Assembly: GCA_964019135.1 (NCBI GenBank)
Contig: OZ025252.1
Coordinates: forward strand, 43,650,156-43,714,155
Direction of reading: 5' to 3'
Length of the DNA: 64,000 nt
DNA from: Arenicola marina
Taxonomy: Eukaryota; Annelida; Polychaeta; Arenicolidae
The position numbers and the translations under genes were made by a program. Shown one piece after another: positions 1 to 12,227 of the stretch (the first letter of the stretch is position 1; each line of letters opens with the position of its first letter). The notes under the pieces were generated by a model. The model was not told the origin of the DNA, did no database searches, and was given only the letters and a program-made list of their open reading frames with translations.

Positions 1-66
1 GATCCACTGGATATTCTATCCAGAAAGTCTTGTAACAAAGACAACTTGTATTTGTTCTACACGCAG

Positions 67-2694
67 GAGAGAAGAAGCTGGACCTCCTTGTCAACAACGC
101 GGCGGTGTGGCCCCCTGAAAAAAGAACTGTCACCAATGACGGCTTGGAGATTGCCTTCGCTACAAACCACCTCGGTGAGTGGATGGGAAGGGGGGGGGGG
201 GTCTACTCTATTGTAACATACGTCTTGGAGAAAGGAACAGTTTGTAGTTTACAAACACACATCTTCGAACAGATGGAGTTTTTCTCAAGAGAAATACTAA
301 AGATAGTTTGTTAAAGATAATCGATACGCATGATATGATTAATGTTAATGTTAAGTAGATGTGTATGAAGCCAATCTCAATATCATCGTATTTGCTAATA
401 GAAAGAAAAAAAGATTAATAGCGCAACGATTGGGCCAAATTGATATATTATATAGATTGTTGTATTGCTGTTCCTGTTTGCATTTGTCCTAGGGTTTTTT
501 CGTAATTTGTTTCTTCTTATTTTGAGTGCTTAAGACTTGGCCTCTGCTCATTGCCAACCGGTTTTTGTATTATTGCCTGATTTGTGTTTTACGGCACTAA
601 AGCTTATTAGTAGTAAAAGGACAAGATTCGATCGAATTGTAGACCATGAAGGTGAGGTCAACGATTCTATCGTTATGAAATCCTTTCTCTCGCTTAACAT
701 GCAGCGTCCACAACAACGGCATTTCCTGGCACGAGCAGCAGAGAGCGCTCATGGCTGCTGATTACTTGCAGGTCACTTCCTGTTGACCCATCTCCTGGCG
801 GAGCGCCTCCTAGCGGCGTCCCCGAGCCGGGTCATCAACGTTTCGGGTAAGCTGTACCAGTACGCTCCGCTCAAGTTTGACGATCTGATGGGGGAGAAGG
901 AGTACTCACCCATGTACGCCTACAGCCAGAGTAAGACAGCCAACAACCTCTTCACAGGGGAGCTTGCGAGACGGATCCAAGGTGAGACTTCCCGCCCCTA
1001 GCGGCGTATCCAGGGTGAGACTTCCCGCCCCTAGTGGCGTATCCAGGCGTAAGCGCTACATTAAGGAACGTCATTACACATTAGTGTAGGGGGGGGGGGG
1101 GCGGCGGGGGGGGGAACCCCCTCTGAATGGCGAATCCCCACGAATTAGGACATTTTAAAGCTGGGCGCGAATAAAAAAAAAGCCTTAGTGGTGATATCGC
1201 GTATATCGACGAATTCGCGGCTATTATAACGGACCGCCGTAACTAGGGAAAGAGTCTTCGCGTTGTACCAGGAATTATACGGATAGCGATCGCCAAAAGA
1301 TGCCAACAGCTGATCGCGAATCTCCAAGAATTCCTGGATGCCAATCGCGGATATCGGGGTATCCCCCCGCATGATTCTGGAGGGAAGCTTCGGTGATAAT
1401 AAAGTACTCGATATTTAGCAACACTGCTTATTATTTCGGCTTGATGGAAGGCACTGGGGTGGTTTAATACGTGATTTCGCCATGCTGACAGGCACTGGAG
1501 TGGCCTGGTACGTTATTTCGCCTTGATAAAAAACTTTAGAGTGTTTGAATAGGTGATTTCGCCATGCTGACAGGCACTGGAGTGGCCTGGTACGTTATTT
1601 CGCCTTGATAAAAAACTTTAGAGTGTTTGAATAGGAGATTTCGCCATGATGCTAGGCACTGGTTTGGTTTCATACGTGATTTCGCCATGATGATAGACAC
1701 TGAATTGGTTTAGTAATGCATTTATTTCCATTGTACTACAGGGGCCTCGGGCCCATTGTACAAAGCAAGCAACAGAGTAAGCATACATCACATTATTATA
1801 AATTATATTAACCCAAATTCTGAACATGAACCTGGTAAGTAACGTCTGCGTAAGACACAAAACAAAACAAAAATAATGGTTTACTAAGTGATTTCGCCAT
1901 GGTGACAGGTTCTGGAGTGACCAGCTACAGCTTGCACCCTGGGGTGATAAACACAGAGCTTCTGCGTCACATCGTCAACCACCCGCTGATTGCTTCTATC
2001 CGGAAGATGCTTTCATGGCCATTCATAAAGGACTCCCACCACGGCATCCAGACAACTCTCTACTGCAGCCTCGAGCCATCTCTGGATCAACTCTCGGGGA
2101 AGTACTTCCGGTGCGTAATCCTCACGGTAAACTGTTGTCTTTTGCAAAAGCAGAGGAGTGCATAAGCCTGTATTCCGGCAACCATTCCAAGCCAGTATTT
2201 ATTTCACTTGGTACCTACGGTCAGAGAGAGCATCGCGCATTTTGAGTCCTGTGGACAAGCTAGTCCCTAACCCTTGCACCGACGGGCTCTATTGTAAATC
2301 ATGAACATATTTTGTCGACGTTATAGCATTCTCTGTTGATGTTATTTTTTAGTCTTTTTTATTAATTTATGTTTGCTTTATTTCTCGTTGACCGGTTTTG
2401 TATCAACATGCGATCTAGTGCTTACCGCACTATAGCAGTATATTATCACACATGTATCAAAATGTTTCATGTTTTAGTGACTTCATGTTTTAGTGAGGTG
2501 TTCTGCCTCAGCATATTCGTGTTTTAGTGACTACCTCTCTCTATAAGCATGTTCTGTGTTTTAGTGACTGCCAAGAAGAAGAGTTGCTACCCTACGCCTC
2601 AGATCCGGAACTCGCTAAGCAGCTGTGGGATTTGAGCGTGCAGATGGTGGGACTCCGGGACAGTGAGATCCACGACAGCTTCAGACCCTTGTAG
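67..2694 (+). CDS. Retinol dehydrogenase-like SDR, copy 1 (3' exons only)
   Basis: Four exons of a short-chain dehydrogenase of the RDH11-14 type are visible: 67-174, 772-981, 1909-2110 and 2565-2694 (stop TAG). All junctions are GT-AG and the phases agree. By comparison with the complete paralogue at 12228-19886 these are exons 4-7; exons 1-3 should lie upstream of the window. Visible motifs are the NNAA segment in exon 4, the active-site Y-S-Q-S-K (YxxxK) in exon 5, and the family-typical HPGV and C-terminal region in exons 6-7. Family members are ER or mitochondrial membrane-anchored NADP(H)-dependent retinaldehyde/aldehyde reductases. The residue that aligns with the catalytic serine (Ser175 of human RDH12) is Gly here. 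Exon 6 is 6 nt shorter than in copy 2. The reading frame is intact, so this is probably functional as a gene; substrate is unknown. Confidence 0.85.
975..1047 (+). repeat. Two-copy 33-bp duplication containing the exon 5 donor
   Basis: The exon 5 donor (GTGAG at 982) and the next 30 bases are present twice, the second donor-like GTGAG lying exactly 33 bp downstream at 1015. RDH copy 2 has only one copy at the same place (18150). This looks like a recent tandem duplication of a 5' splice site. Confidence 0.8.
1430..1922 (+). repeat. Degenerate intronic repeats of the exon 6 acceptor region
   Basis: The true acceptor of exon 6 (AG at 1907-1908, preceded by ATTTCGCCATGGTGACAG) is echoed at about 1430, 1473, 1556, 1636 and 1677 by diverged copies carrying GATTTCGCCATG, an AG-like position and the first exon bases (CACTGGAGTGG). 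The spacing is irregular. Confidence 0.7.
2480..2575 (+). repeat. Multiplied exon 7 acceptor (TGTTTTAG|TGAC)
   Basis: The string GTTTTAGTGA occurs four times between about 2472 and 2568; the last is the real acceptor of exon 7 (exon starts 2565). RDH copy 2 has a single copy at 19751-19760. Confidence 0.7.
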
Positions 2695-3150
2695 ATACCG
2701 CCGCGTACCGCCGCGTCCTGTAGTCTGCGACACGTAGATACCGCCGCGTCCTGTAGTCTGCGATACGTAGATACCGCCGCGTCCTGTAGTCTGCGACACG
2801 TAGATACCGCCGCGTCCTGTAGTCTGCGATACGTAGATACCGCCGCGTCCTGTAGTCTGCGACACGTAGATACCGCCGCGTCCTGTAGTCTGCGATACGT
2901 AGATACCGCCGCGTCCTGTAGTCTGCGACACGTAGATACCGCCGCGTCCTGTAGTCTGCGACACGTAGATACCGCCGCGTCCTGTAGTCTGCGACACGTA
3001 GATACCGCCGCGACCTGTAGTCTGCGATACGTAGATACCGCCGCGTCCTGTAGTCTGCGACACGTAGATACCGCCGCGTCCTGTAGTCTTCGACACGTAG
3101 ATACCGCCGTATTCTGTAGTCTGCGACACGTAGATACCGCGTTAGGTAGC
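2691..3150 (+). repeat. 33-bp minisatellite starting at the RDH stop codon
   Basis: About 13 copies of a 33-bp unit beginning GTAGATACCGCCGCG; the first copy contains the TAG stop of RDH copy 1, so the array forms the start of the 3' UTR. Copy 2 has only about two to three units at 19881-19975. Minus-strand open frames here are repeat artefacts. Confidence 0.9.
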
Positions 3151-3639
3151 TATGTTTATATCGGGTGACATAGTCAACGCGTTGTGTAGATATACCGTCA
3201 GGTATATATCTCATAATACAGATACGCCTGATATCTTGATATTTAATGTCTTATGGTCACTTGGGACAGACACGAGACAGATGTAAGATGGATAAAATGT
3301 GTTTTGCGTCTTAAACCAACGTTTTGGATTCTTTGCTTTTCTTAGTTTAATAAGTGTATATCATGTAACTCGCTGGTCCACTGGATTTCTTTGGGGGTAA
3401 AAGTGAGAAATATTGCCAATGTGTATTATGGCGGGACTGTCTGCGCAGATTCAACAATCTAAAACCTTTACGCTTATAAATCACTGGTGCAACTGGTGTT
3501 AGGTTATATATATAAGCAAAATTAAACAGAAAAACAACACTTCGCTTCATTTCTTGCCTCTCGCTTGCGTTGATATACATATACACTTCATTATTAGATG
3601 AGATGTGAAACTAGTTTTATATCCGTGGTGACGTTATAA

Positions 3640-6445
3640 TTATGACATACAGAGGCACGATATACCTCCCGGGATAACGTAGTGGGGTGACATAGAGAGG
3701 CAAGATATACCTCCCGGGATAACGAAGTGGGGTGACATATAGAGGCAAGATATACCTCCCGGGATAACAAAGTGGGGTGACATACAGGGGCAAGATATAC
3801 CTCCCGGGATAACGAAGTGGGGTGACATATAGAGGCACGATATACCTCCCGGGATAACGTAGTGGGGTGACATACAGAGGCAAGATATACCTCCCGGGAT
3901 AACGAAGTGGGGTGACATATAGAGGCACGATATACCTCCCGGGATAACGAAGTGGGGTGACAGACAGAGGCAAGATATATCTCCCGGGATAACGAAGCGG
4001 GGTGACATACAGAGGCAAGATATACCTCCCGGGATAACGAAGTGGGGTGACATACAGAGACAAGATATACCTCCCGGGATAACGAAGCGGGGTGACATAC
4101 AGAGGCAAGATATACCTCCCGGGATAACGTAGTGGGGTGACATATAGAGGCAAGATATACCTCCCGGGATAACAAAGTGGGGTGACATACAGGGGCAAGA
4201 TATACCTCCCGGGATAACGAAGTGGGGTGACATACAGAGGTAAGATATACCTCCCGGGATAACGAAGTGGGGTGACATACAGAGGCAAGATATACCTCCC
4301 GGGATAACGAAGCGGGGTGACATACAGAGGCAAGATATACCTCCCGGGATAACGAAGTGGGGTGACATATAGAGGCACGATATACCTCCCGGGATAACGT
4401 AGTGGGGTGACATACAGAGGCAAGATATACCTCCCGGGATAACGAAGTGGGGTGACATATAGAGGCACGATATACCTCCCGGGATAACGAAGTGGGGTGA
4501 CATACAGAGGTAAGATATACCTCCCGGGATAACGAAGTGGGGTGACATACAGAGGCAAGATATACCTCCCGGGATAACGAAGTGGGGTGACATACAGAGG
4601 CAAGATATACCTCCCGGGATAACGAAGTGGGGTGACATATAGAGGCACGATATACCTCCCGGGATAACGTAGTGGGGTGACATACAGAGGCAAGATATAC
4701 CTCCCGGGATAACGAAGTGGGGTGACATATAGAGGCACGATATACCTCCCGGGATAACGAAGTGGGGTGACAGACAGAGGCAAGATATATCTCCCGGGAT
4801 AACGAAGCGGGGTGACATACAGAGGCAAGATATACCTCCCGGGATAACGAAGTGGGGTGACATACAGAGACAAGATATACCTCCCGGGATAACGAAGCGG
4901 GGTGACATACAGAGGCAAGATATACCTCCCGGGATAACGTAGTGGGGTGACATATAGAGGCAAGATATACCTCCCGGGATAACAAAGTGGGGTGACATAC
5001 AGGGGCAAGATATACCTCCCGGGATAACGAAGTGGGGTGACATACAGAGGTAAGATATACCTCCCGGGATAACGAAGTGGGGTGACATACAGAGGCAAGA
5101 TATACCTCCCGGGATAACGAAGTGGGGTGACATACAGAGACAAGATATACCTCCCGGGATAACGAAGCGGGGTGACATACAGAGGCAAGATATACCTCCC
5201 GGGATAACGTAGTGGGGTGACATATAGAGGCAAGATATACCTCCCGGGATAACAAAGTGGGGTGACATACAGGGGCAAGATATACATCCCGGGATAACGA
5301 AGTGGGGTGACATACAGAGGCAAGATATACCTCCTGGGATAACGAAGTGGGGTGATATACAGGGGCAAGATATACCTCCCGGGATAACGAAGCGGGGTGA
5401 CAGACAGGGGCAAGATATACCTCCCGGGATAACGAAGTGGGGTGCCATACAGAGGCAAGATATACCTCCCGGGATAACGATGTGGGGTGACATACAGAGG
5501 CAAGATATACCTCCCGGGATAACGAAGCGGGGTGATATACAGGGGCAAGATATACCTCCCGGGATAACGAAGCGGGGTGACATACAGAGGCAAGATATAT
5601 CTCCCGGATAACAAAGTGGGGTGACATACAGAGGCAAGATATACCTCCCCGGATAACGAAGCGGTGTGACATACACAGGCAAGATATGCCTCCCGGGACA
5701 ACGAAGTGGGGTGACATACAGAGGCAAGCTATACATCCCGGGATAACGAAGCGGTGCGACATACAGAGACAAGATATACCTTCCGGGATAACGAAGTGGG
5801 GTGACATACAGAGGCAAGATATACCTCCCGGGATAACGAAGTGGGGTGACATACAGAGGCAAGATATGCATCCCGGTATAACGAAGTGGGGTGACATACA
5901 GAGGCAACATATACCTCCCGGGATAACGAAGCGGGGTGACATACAGAGGCAAGATATACCTCCCGGGATAACGAAGTGGGGTGACATACAGAGGCAAGAT
6001 ATACCTCCCAGGATAACGAAGTGGGGTGACATACAGAGACAAGATATACCTCCCGGGATAACGAAGCGGGGTGACATACAGAGGTAAGGTATACCTCCCC
6101 GGATAACGAAGCGGCTGACATACAGAGGCGGGATATACCTCCCGGGATAACGAAGTGGGGTGACATACAGAGGCGGGATATACCTCCCGGGATAACGAAG
6201 TGGGGTGACATACAGAGGCAAGATATACCTCCCAGGATAACGAAGTGGGGTGACATACAGAGACAAGATATACCTCCCGGGATAACGAAGCGGGGTGACA
6301 TACAGAGGTAAGGTATACCTCCCCGGATAACGAAGCGGCTGACATACAGAGGCGGGATATACCTCCCGGGATAACGAAGTGGGGTGACATACAGAGGCGG
6401 GATATACTTCCCGGGATAACGAAGTGGGGTGACATACAGAGGCAA
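3640..6445 (+). repeat. 45-bp minisatellite, about 62 copies
   Basis: Tandem 45-bp unit (core GGGATAACGAAGTGGGGTGA, then ACATACAGAGGCAAGATATA) with almost no indels up to about 5600 and more divergence after that. Rare variants recur together at 405- and 810-bp intervals, showing higher-order duplication. Because 45 is a multiple of three and the unit lacks minus-strand stops, long open frames appear in all three minus frames. Confidence 0.95.
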
Positions 6446-6457
6446 AGGCATACATCC

Positions 6458-6815
6458 CCCCTAGCATCGGAGCGGCACCACGAGCATCGGAGCGGCACTA
6501 GCATCGGAGCGGCACCACTAGCATCGGAGCGGCGCCACTAGCATTGGGGCGGCGCCACTAGCATCGGAACGGCACCACTAGCATCGGAGCGACGCCACTA
6601 GCATCGGAGCGGTACCACTAGCATTGGAGCGGCGCCACTCGCATCGGAGCGGCACCACTAGCATCGGAGTGGCACCACTAGCATTGGAGCGGCACCACTA
6701 GCATCGGAGTGGCACCACTAGCATCGGAGCGGCGCCAATGGCATCGGAGCGACGCCACTAGCATCGGAGTGGTACCACTAGCATCGGAGCGGCGCCACTA
6801 GAATCGGAGCGGCGC
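6458..6815 (+). repeat. 20-bp minisatellite (CACTAGCATCGGAGCGGCGC)
   Basis: About 18 diverged copies of a 20-bp unit. The array resumes for just over one unit at 7074-7101, after the SINE at 6815-7073, so the SINE probably inserted into it. Confidence 0.9.
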
Positions 6816-7073
6816 CCTTGAGATCGGTTGGTTGTATATTCAGGACGCTTTAACCACTTTGGTCATATCGCGTCAATGGGAGAAGGAAGGGAGAATGAAG
6901 CCATGTCCCTGAAGTGAAACCCCGACCTCTTGGCGAAGAAGGACATGGAATATTTATCCTGCCACTACACAGACATGGCCACAGCGGGGCTCGAACCACC
7001 AATCCACGTGCCGTTAGGCTCTCAGAACACTCAATGCGAGCGCTCTAGCCTACTGAGCTACCGAGCCGGCCCC
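6815..7073 (-). mobile_element. tRNA-derived SINE
   Basis: Read on the minus strand, the element starts with a tRNA-like head. An A box (TAGCTCAGTAGG, + 7049-7060) and a perfect B box (GGTTCGAGCCC, + 6987-6997) are separated by a long variable-arm-like stretch, suggesting a tRNA-Ser or tRNA-Leu-like origin. About 170 bp of unrelated body follows. It interrupts the 20-bp array. No clear target-site duplication was seen because the target is itself repetitive. The SINE family is not identified. Confidence 0.65.
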
Positions 7074-7186
7074 CACTAGCATCGGAGCGGCACAACTAGC
7101 ATCATGTCACGTCATATCGACAAAAAGTAACGCCGGTCTGCCAGAGTAACGCGCGACGAATTTCCAGTAATCCTTACAAACTGTAT

Positions 7187-9566
7187 ATTCCGCGTGTATT
7201 CCATATACAATGTTAGTCTATTCCGCGTGTATTCCATATACAATGTTAGTCTATTCCGCGTGTATTCCATATACAATGTTAGTCTATTCCGCGTGTATTC
7301 CATATACAATGTTAGTCTATTCCGCATGTATTCCATATACAATGTTAGTCTATTCCGCGTGTATTCCATATACAATGTTAGTCTCTTCCGCGTGTATTCC
7401 ATATACAATGTTAGTCTCTTCCGCGTGTATTCCATATACAATGTTAGTCTACTCCGCGTGTATTCCATATACAATGTTAGTCTATTCCGCGTGTATTCCA
7501 TATACAATGTTAGTCTATTCCGCGTGTATTCCATATACAATGTTAGTCTCTTCCGCGTGTATTCCATATACAATGTTAGTCTATTCCGCGTGTATTCCAT
7601 ATACAATGTTAGTCTATTCCGTGTGTATTCCATATACAATGTTAGTCTATTCCGTGTGTATTCCATATACAATGTTAGTCTATTCCGCGTGTATTCCATA
7701 TACAATGTTAGTCTATTCCGCGTGTATTCCATATACAATGTTAGTCTATTCCGCATGTATTCCATATACAATGTTAGTCTATTCCGCGTGTATTCCATAT
7801 ACAATGTTAGTCTATTCCGCGTGTATTCCATATACAATGTTAGTCTATTCCGCGTGTATTCCATATACAATGTTAGTCTATTCCGCGTGTATTCCATATA
7901 CAATGTTAGTCTATTCCGCGTGTATTCCATATACAATGTTAGTCTCTTCCGCGTGTATTCCATATACAATGTTAGTCTATTCCGCATGTATTCCATATAC
8001 AATGTTAGTCTATTCCGCGTGTATTCCATATACAATGTTAGTCTATTCCGTGTGTATTCCATATACAATGTTAGTCTATTCCGTGTGTATTCCATATACA
8101 ATGTTAGTCTATTCCGCGTGTATTCCATATACAATGTTAGTCTATTCCGCGTGTATTCCATATACAATGTTAGTCTATTCCGCATGTATTCCATATACAA
8201 TGTTAGTCTATTCCGTGTGTATTCCATATACAATGTTAGTCTATTCCGCGTGTATTCCATATACAATGTTAGTCTATTCCGCATGTATTCCATATACAAT
8301 GTTAGTCTATTCCGTGTGTATTCCATATACAATGTTAGTCTATTCCGCGTGTATTCCATATACAATGTTAGTCTATTCCGCGTGTATTCCATATACAATG
8401 TTAGTCTATTCCGCATGTATTCCATATACAATGTTAGTCTATTCCGCGTGTATTCCATATACAATGTTAGTCTATTCCGCGTGTATTCCATATACAATGT
8501 TAGTCTATTCCGCATGTATTCCATATACAATGTTAGTCTATTCCGCGTGTATTCCATATACAATGTTAGTCTATTCCGCGTGTATTCCATATACAATGTT
8601 AGTCTATTCCGCGTGTATTCCATATACAATGTTAGTCTATTCCGCATGTATTCCATATACAATGTTAGTCTATTCCGCGTGTATTCCATATACAATGTTA
8701 GTCTATTCCGCGTGTATTCCATATACAATGTTAGTCTATTCCGCGTGTATTCCATATACAATGTTAGTCTATTCCGTGTGTATTCCATATACAATGTTAG
8801 TCTATTCCGCGTGTATTCCATATACAATGTTAGTCTATTCCGCGTGTATTCCATATACAATGTTAGTCTATTCCGCGTGTATTCCATATACAATGTTAGT
8901 CTATTCCGCGTGTATTCCATATACAATGTTAGTCTATTCCGCGTGTATTCCATATACAATGTTAGTCTATTCCGCGTGTATTCCATATACAATGTTAGTC
9001 TATTCCGCGTGTATTCCATATACAATGTTAGTCTATTCCGCGTGTATTCCATATACAATGTTAGTCTATTCCGCGTGTATTCCATATACAATGTTAGTCT
9101 ATTCCGCGTGTATTCCATATACAATGTTAGTCTATTCCGCGTGTATTCCATATACAATGTTAGTCTATTCCGCATGTATTCCATATACAATGTTAGTCTA
9201 TTCCGCGTGTATTCCATATACAATGTTAGTCTATTCCGCATGTATTCCATATACAATGTTAGTCTATTCCGCGTGTATTCCATATACAATGTTAGTCTAT
9301 TCCGCGTGTATTCCATATACAATGTTAGTCTATTCCGCATGTATTCCATATACAATGTTAGTCTATTCCGCGTGTATTCCATATACAATGTTAGTCTATT
9401 CCGCGTGTATTCCATATACAATGTTAGTCTATTCCGCATGTATTCCATATACAATGTTAGTCTATTCCGCGTGTATTCCATATACAATGTTAGTCTATTC
9501 CGCGTGTATTCCATATACAATGTTAGTCTATTCCGCGTGTATTCCATATACAATGTTAGTCTATTT
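7187..9566 (+). repeat. 33-bp minisatellite, about 72 copies, very homogeneous
   Basis: Unit GTATTCCATATACAATGTTA followed by GTCTATTCCGCGT. Copies are nearly identical. Most differences fall on the second CpG of CCGCG (to CGCA or CGTG), with a few A/C changes just upstream. The length is a multiple of three and stop-free in several frames, which generates spurious open frames of over 800 codons on both strands. Confidence 0.97.
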
Positions 9567-12150
9567 AACGTACTTGAGGTACAACTTCAAGTGGGAAAGG
9601 GTAGTGGAGGGCCCCATAGGGGCTTTTTCGACACGCGACATGGCTACCCCCCCCTCAGGGGCCCTTAGTGGGGGATTTCACGAGCCTACTTAATGCGAGG
9701 CTTAGTCGGCGAGAGTTACCATGTAAATGATTTGCGATTTTAGCCGATTAATCATAAATAATGTACGTGAAATATGCCACAGGAGTGGTTTGATTTACTT
9801 TCCAAGACCATTATACTCATAGTAGATAAAGTTCACAAATAATGAAGTAGGCCTATCTCTAACAAAGTTTGAACAAATAGGTGCCATAATATAGTAATAC
9901 AAATCTGCTATATTTTCTGTAGGCAACGCTTTTACCCCAGGGTTCGATAAGTGTAGTCGACACATTGTCATATGTGCGAGAGCCATTGCCATTTAATCTT
10001 CTGTCGTGCATGTTTAATGTTCATAAGTCATTTCGATAATCAACAATATTGGTTTTTCTCCCTGTGTTCAATGGTGTAACGCAATCAGCACTTTACGTCA
10101 TACCTTTGGTCCAGGATTCCCTACAGTAGCTTCTTCTGGAGCTCTCGCGCCCTCCCGACAGCCTTAGCCGTTATTCCTTCTCCGGTTCTCTGGTGTTATG
10201 GCTCATTTATCTTCTGGCACTCCCAATTCTCTCTTCCCCTCCTCTTTTGGGATTCTCAATTGACCGATCCTTCTCTTCTAAAATCCTTTTCCTTATCCTC
10301 TCCTCATCAACCCCATTCACTGCTGAGCATCTCCTAGCCCGCTCGTCCCCCCGTGTCCTCTCTTAGAACATGCTCTACTACGCTCAATATTAAACCCGAT
10401 GACATTGCATACTTGCCTCGAGAGCTCGATTGAAATACACTCTTAGAATAGTCAGCTCTTCCGGTTTTCTACTTGTTATACCAGGAATGCACGCCTATTT
10501 TTAATTTTACACTTGATGGCCTGACTAGTGCCGGTAGGCCTATCTACAGTCTTCTCACTAACATTCTTTGCCTGGTGCCTGTTCAATGTCCCTAAAATGG
10601 TACAATAAAGCGGTGAATAACAGATAAATATGTGACGCGATACACAAGCTTCCAACTACGGGCAGGTGCCAAAAGGACTGTTTTCTGTTAGATTTACCTT
10701 TTTGAATCAATTGTTACAGAAAACTCAGGGCCGGATCTAGGAATTTGCCAAGGGGGCGGGGTGCTCTCTGAAAACTTGCGACCGGGGGGGTGGCGGCGGC
10801 TGCTCGGAGAAGCCAACTTTACCAGTGTATGTTCAGGTTCCCAAGGGGGGGGGCCCTCCCCCCCCCCTAGATCCGCCCCTGTAAAACGGATATTTTTGGG
10901 TAACAGAAGTACACTCTATACATTCTAGAAAACGGAAAAAGCACGGCTTTGATTATATCTACACTTGTAACACAGGAAATAAAAATCTACAAACGGCATA
11001 CTAAGGACAATAAAGGGTCGGGGGGGGGGGTATGGTGACGGGGTCGGAGGGAGGGTCACCCTTTACATCTATGTGCTAGGTGCCTCAGTGGCACCCCCTC
11101 CCCCCTTGCCAATCATTTTGTTCCGTTTATATTGTTTCTCAGTTCAAGCCGCCTTCCCCTCGGATTATTGTAGAAAAAATACTGACGCCGCTACTGACAT
11201 ACTTCCCCCTCTTTCCCTTACATGATATTCTTCCTACGCTTCTCCATTGACGGGTCCAGGGGATCCGGGCCGCCTCCCTCGTCCCTCGCCCGTTGGGGCG
11301 TGGAGGCCAGCTTTTAGCGGTGGTAAGTATAAGTATTCTGGCCCACGCCCCCCCCCCCTCCCCACCCCCCCCCCCCCCCTCTTCCCTATCGTTTGCAAAA
11401 TCCTAGATCTTCCGTTGCATGTATTGCAGGTTTAAATTATCCGAATGGGCGGGCGGCTATTGTTTTCACGGTTTAGACTATTATTATTATTATTATCTGC
11501 CTGGAGTAGGGGTCTGACCCAATAGATTAAAGTGCTCGTGCCACGATTTTGTCTTGCTCAAAGTTAACTTGGTTTAGGGAAGATAAACAAATAACAATTT
11601 GTTTTAATGGGAGTTTACACTTTTTATTCCACGATATCACTATAAACGGGTTCGTCAAAGTAGCAAAAGTGAGATCCGGCGGGTTTATTTCTGGGAGCAT
11701 TGCATCTGAGCGTTATTTGAAAATTCCCCAATGATGTCACAAGATTGACAGGTGAGCTTTGATGCATTGCGTAGACATCTGTGGTCGAGGGCGTGTATTG
11801 TATTATGGTTGAGTGCGTTTCGTTGAGTTCAAGCCAATGAGCAGAGACAATATAAAATATAAAATATCTCAATATAAAAGCACATGCGTTTGTATTCCCT
11901 TTTTTGGTGCGAAAACAAGTGGAAAAAGTATGCCCTTCTACTATTTGGGGCGTTACAGCTCGATAATATGAGCGTGTAAATACAGAAGATTAATATGAGC
12001 TAAAGTTTTTTTTGGCGTGGCACGAACTCTTTTATTTCCGTAGGGAGCGTCGCCCAAACTGCGTGTCATCATGATCTATCTGGCGTGCCATAGACGGCCC
12101 TTGAGTCGGCGACACCCGGCCCGGAGGTGAGGGGTTAAATGTCATTCCTC
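9567..12150. other. Region without recognised genes
   Basis: Only short open frames with no convincing coding character. It holds a pyrimidine-rich stretch (about 10190-10370), a MITE-like element (10726-10881), G- and C-homopolymer runs (11018-11045, 11347-11382) and AT-rich sequence at 11850-11880 upstream of RDH copy 2. Confidence 0.5.
10726..10881. mobile_element. MITE-like element A
   Basis: 156-bp element with terminal inverted repeats CAGGGCCGGATCTAGG and CCTAGATCCGCCCCTG (one mismatch). Interior sequences such as CTTGCGACCGGGGG are shared with the element at 59080-59465 in inverse orientation. No exact target-site duplication was seen. It is non-autonomous; the superfamily is not determined. 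Confidence 0.65.
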
Positions 12151-12227
12151 AGATAACAACACCATGCAAGACCAGCGTGCTGACTCACTCACAGCGAGCA
12201 GCGGGACTGTTAAACTTGGATTTCGCC

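Larger units (their letters stand above)
1..3605 (+). repeat. Segmental duplication, RDH block 1 (partner 16990-20610)
   Basis: Exons, introns and 3' flank of this block match 16990-20610 at high identity, including the intronic stretch just upstream of exon 4 and the shared tail near 3505-3560 and 20500-20560. Similarity stops around 3605, where the 45-bp array begins in this copy. The left edge lies outside the window. Conserved intron sequence points to a fairly recent duplication. Confidence 0.8.

Noticed and set aside
2599..3214. Minus-strand frames with an 11-residue repeat
   Set aside because: Antisense of the RDH 3' UTR minisatellite.
3594..6504. Minus-strand open frames of over 900 codons
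   Set aside because: All three minus frames are open because the 45-bp unit is a multiple of three without stops; no unique protein sequence.
6987..7073. Functional tRNA gene on the minus strand
   Set aside because: A and B boxes are present, but no convincing acceptor-stem pairing and a long unrelated body follows; a SINE head fits better.
3640..9566. Centromeric or pericentromeric satellite block
   Set aside because: Arrays are a few kilobases, locus-specific in sequence and lie between active-looking genes.
7112..9693. Open frames of over 800 codons on both strands
   Set aside because: Products of the 33-bp minisatellite; several overlapping frames are open at once.
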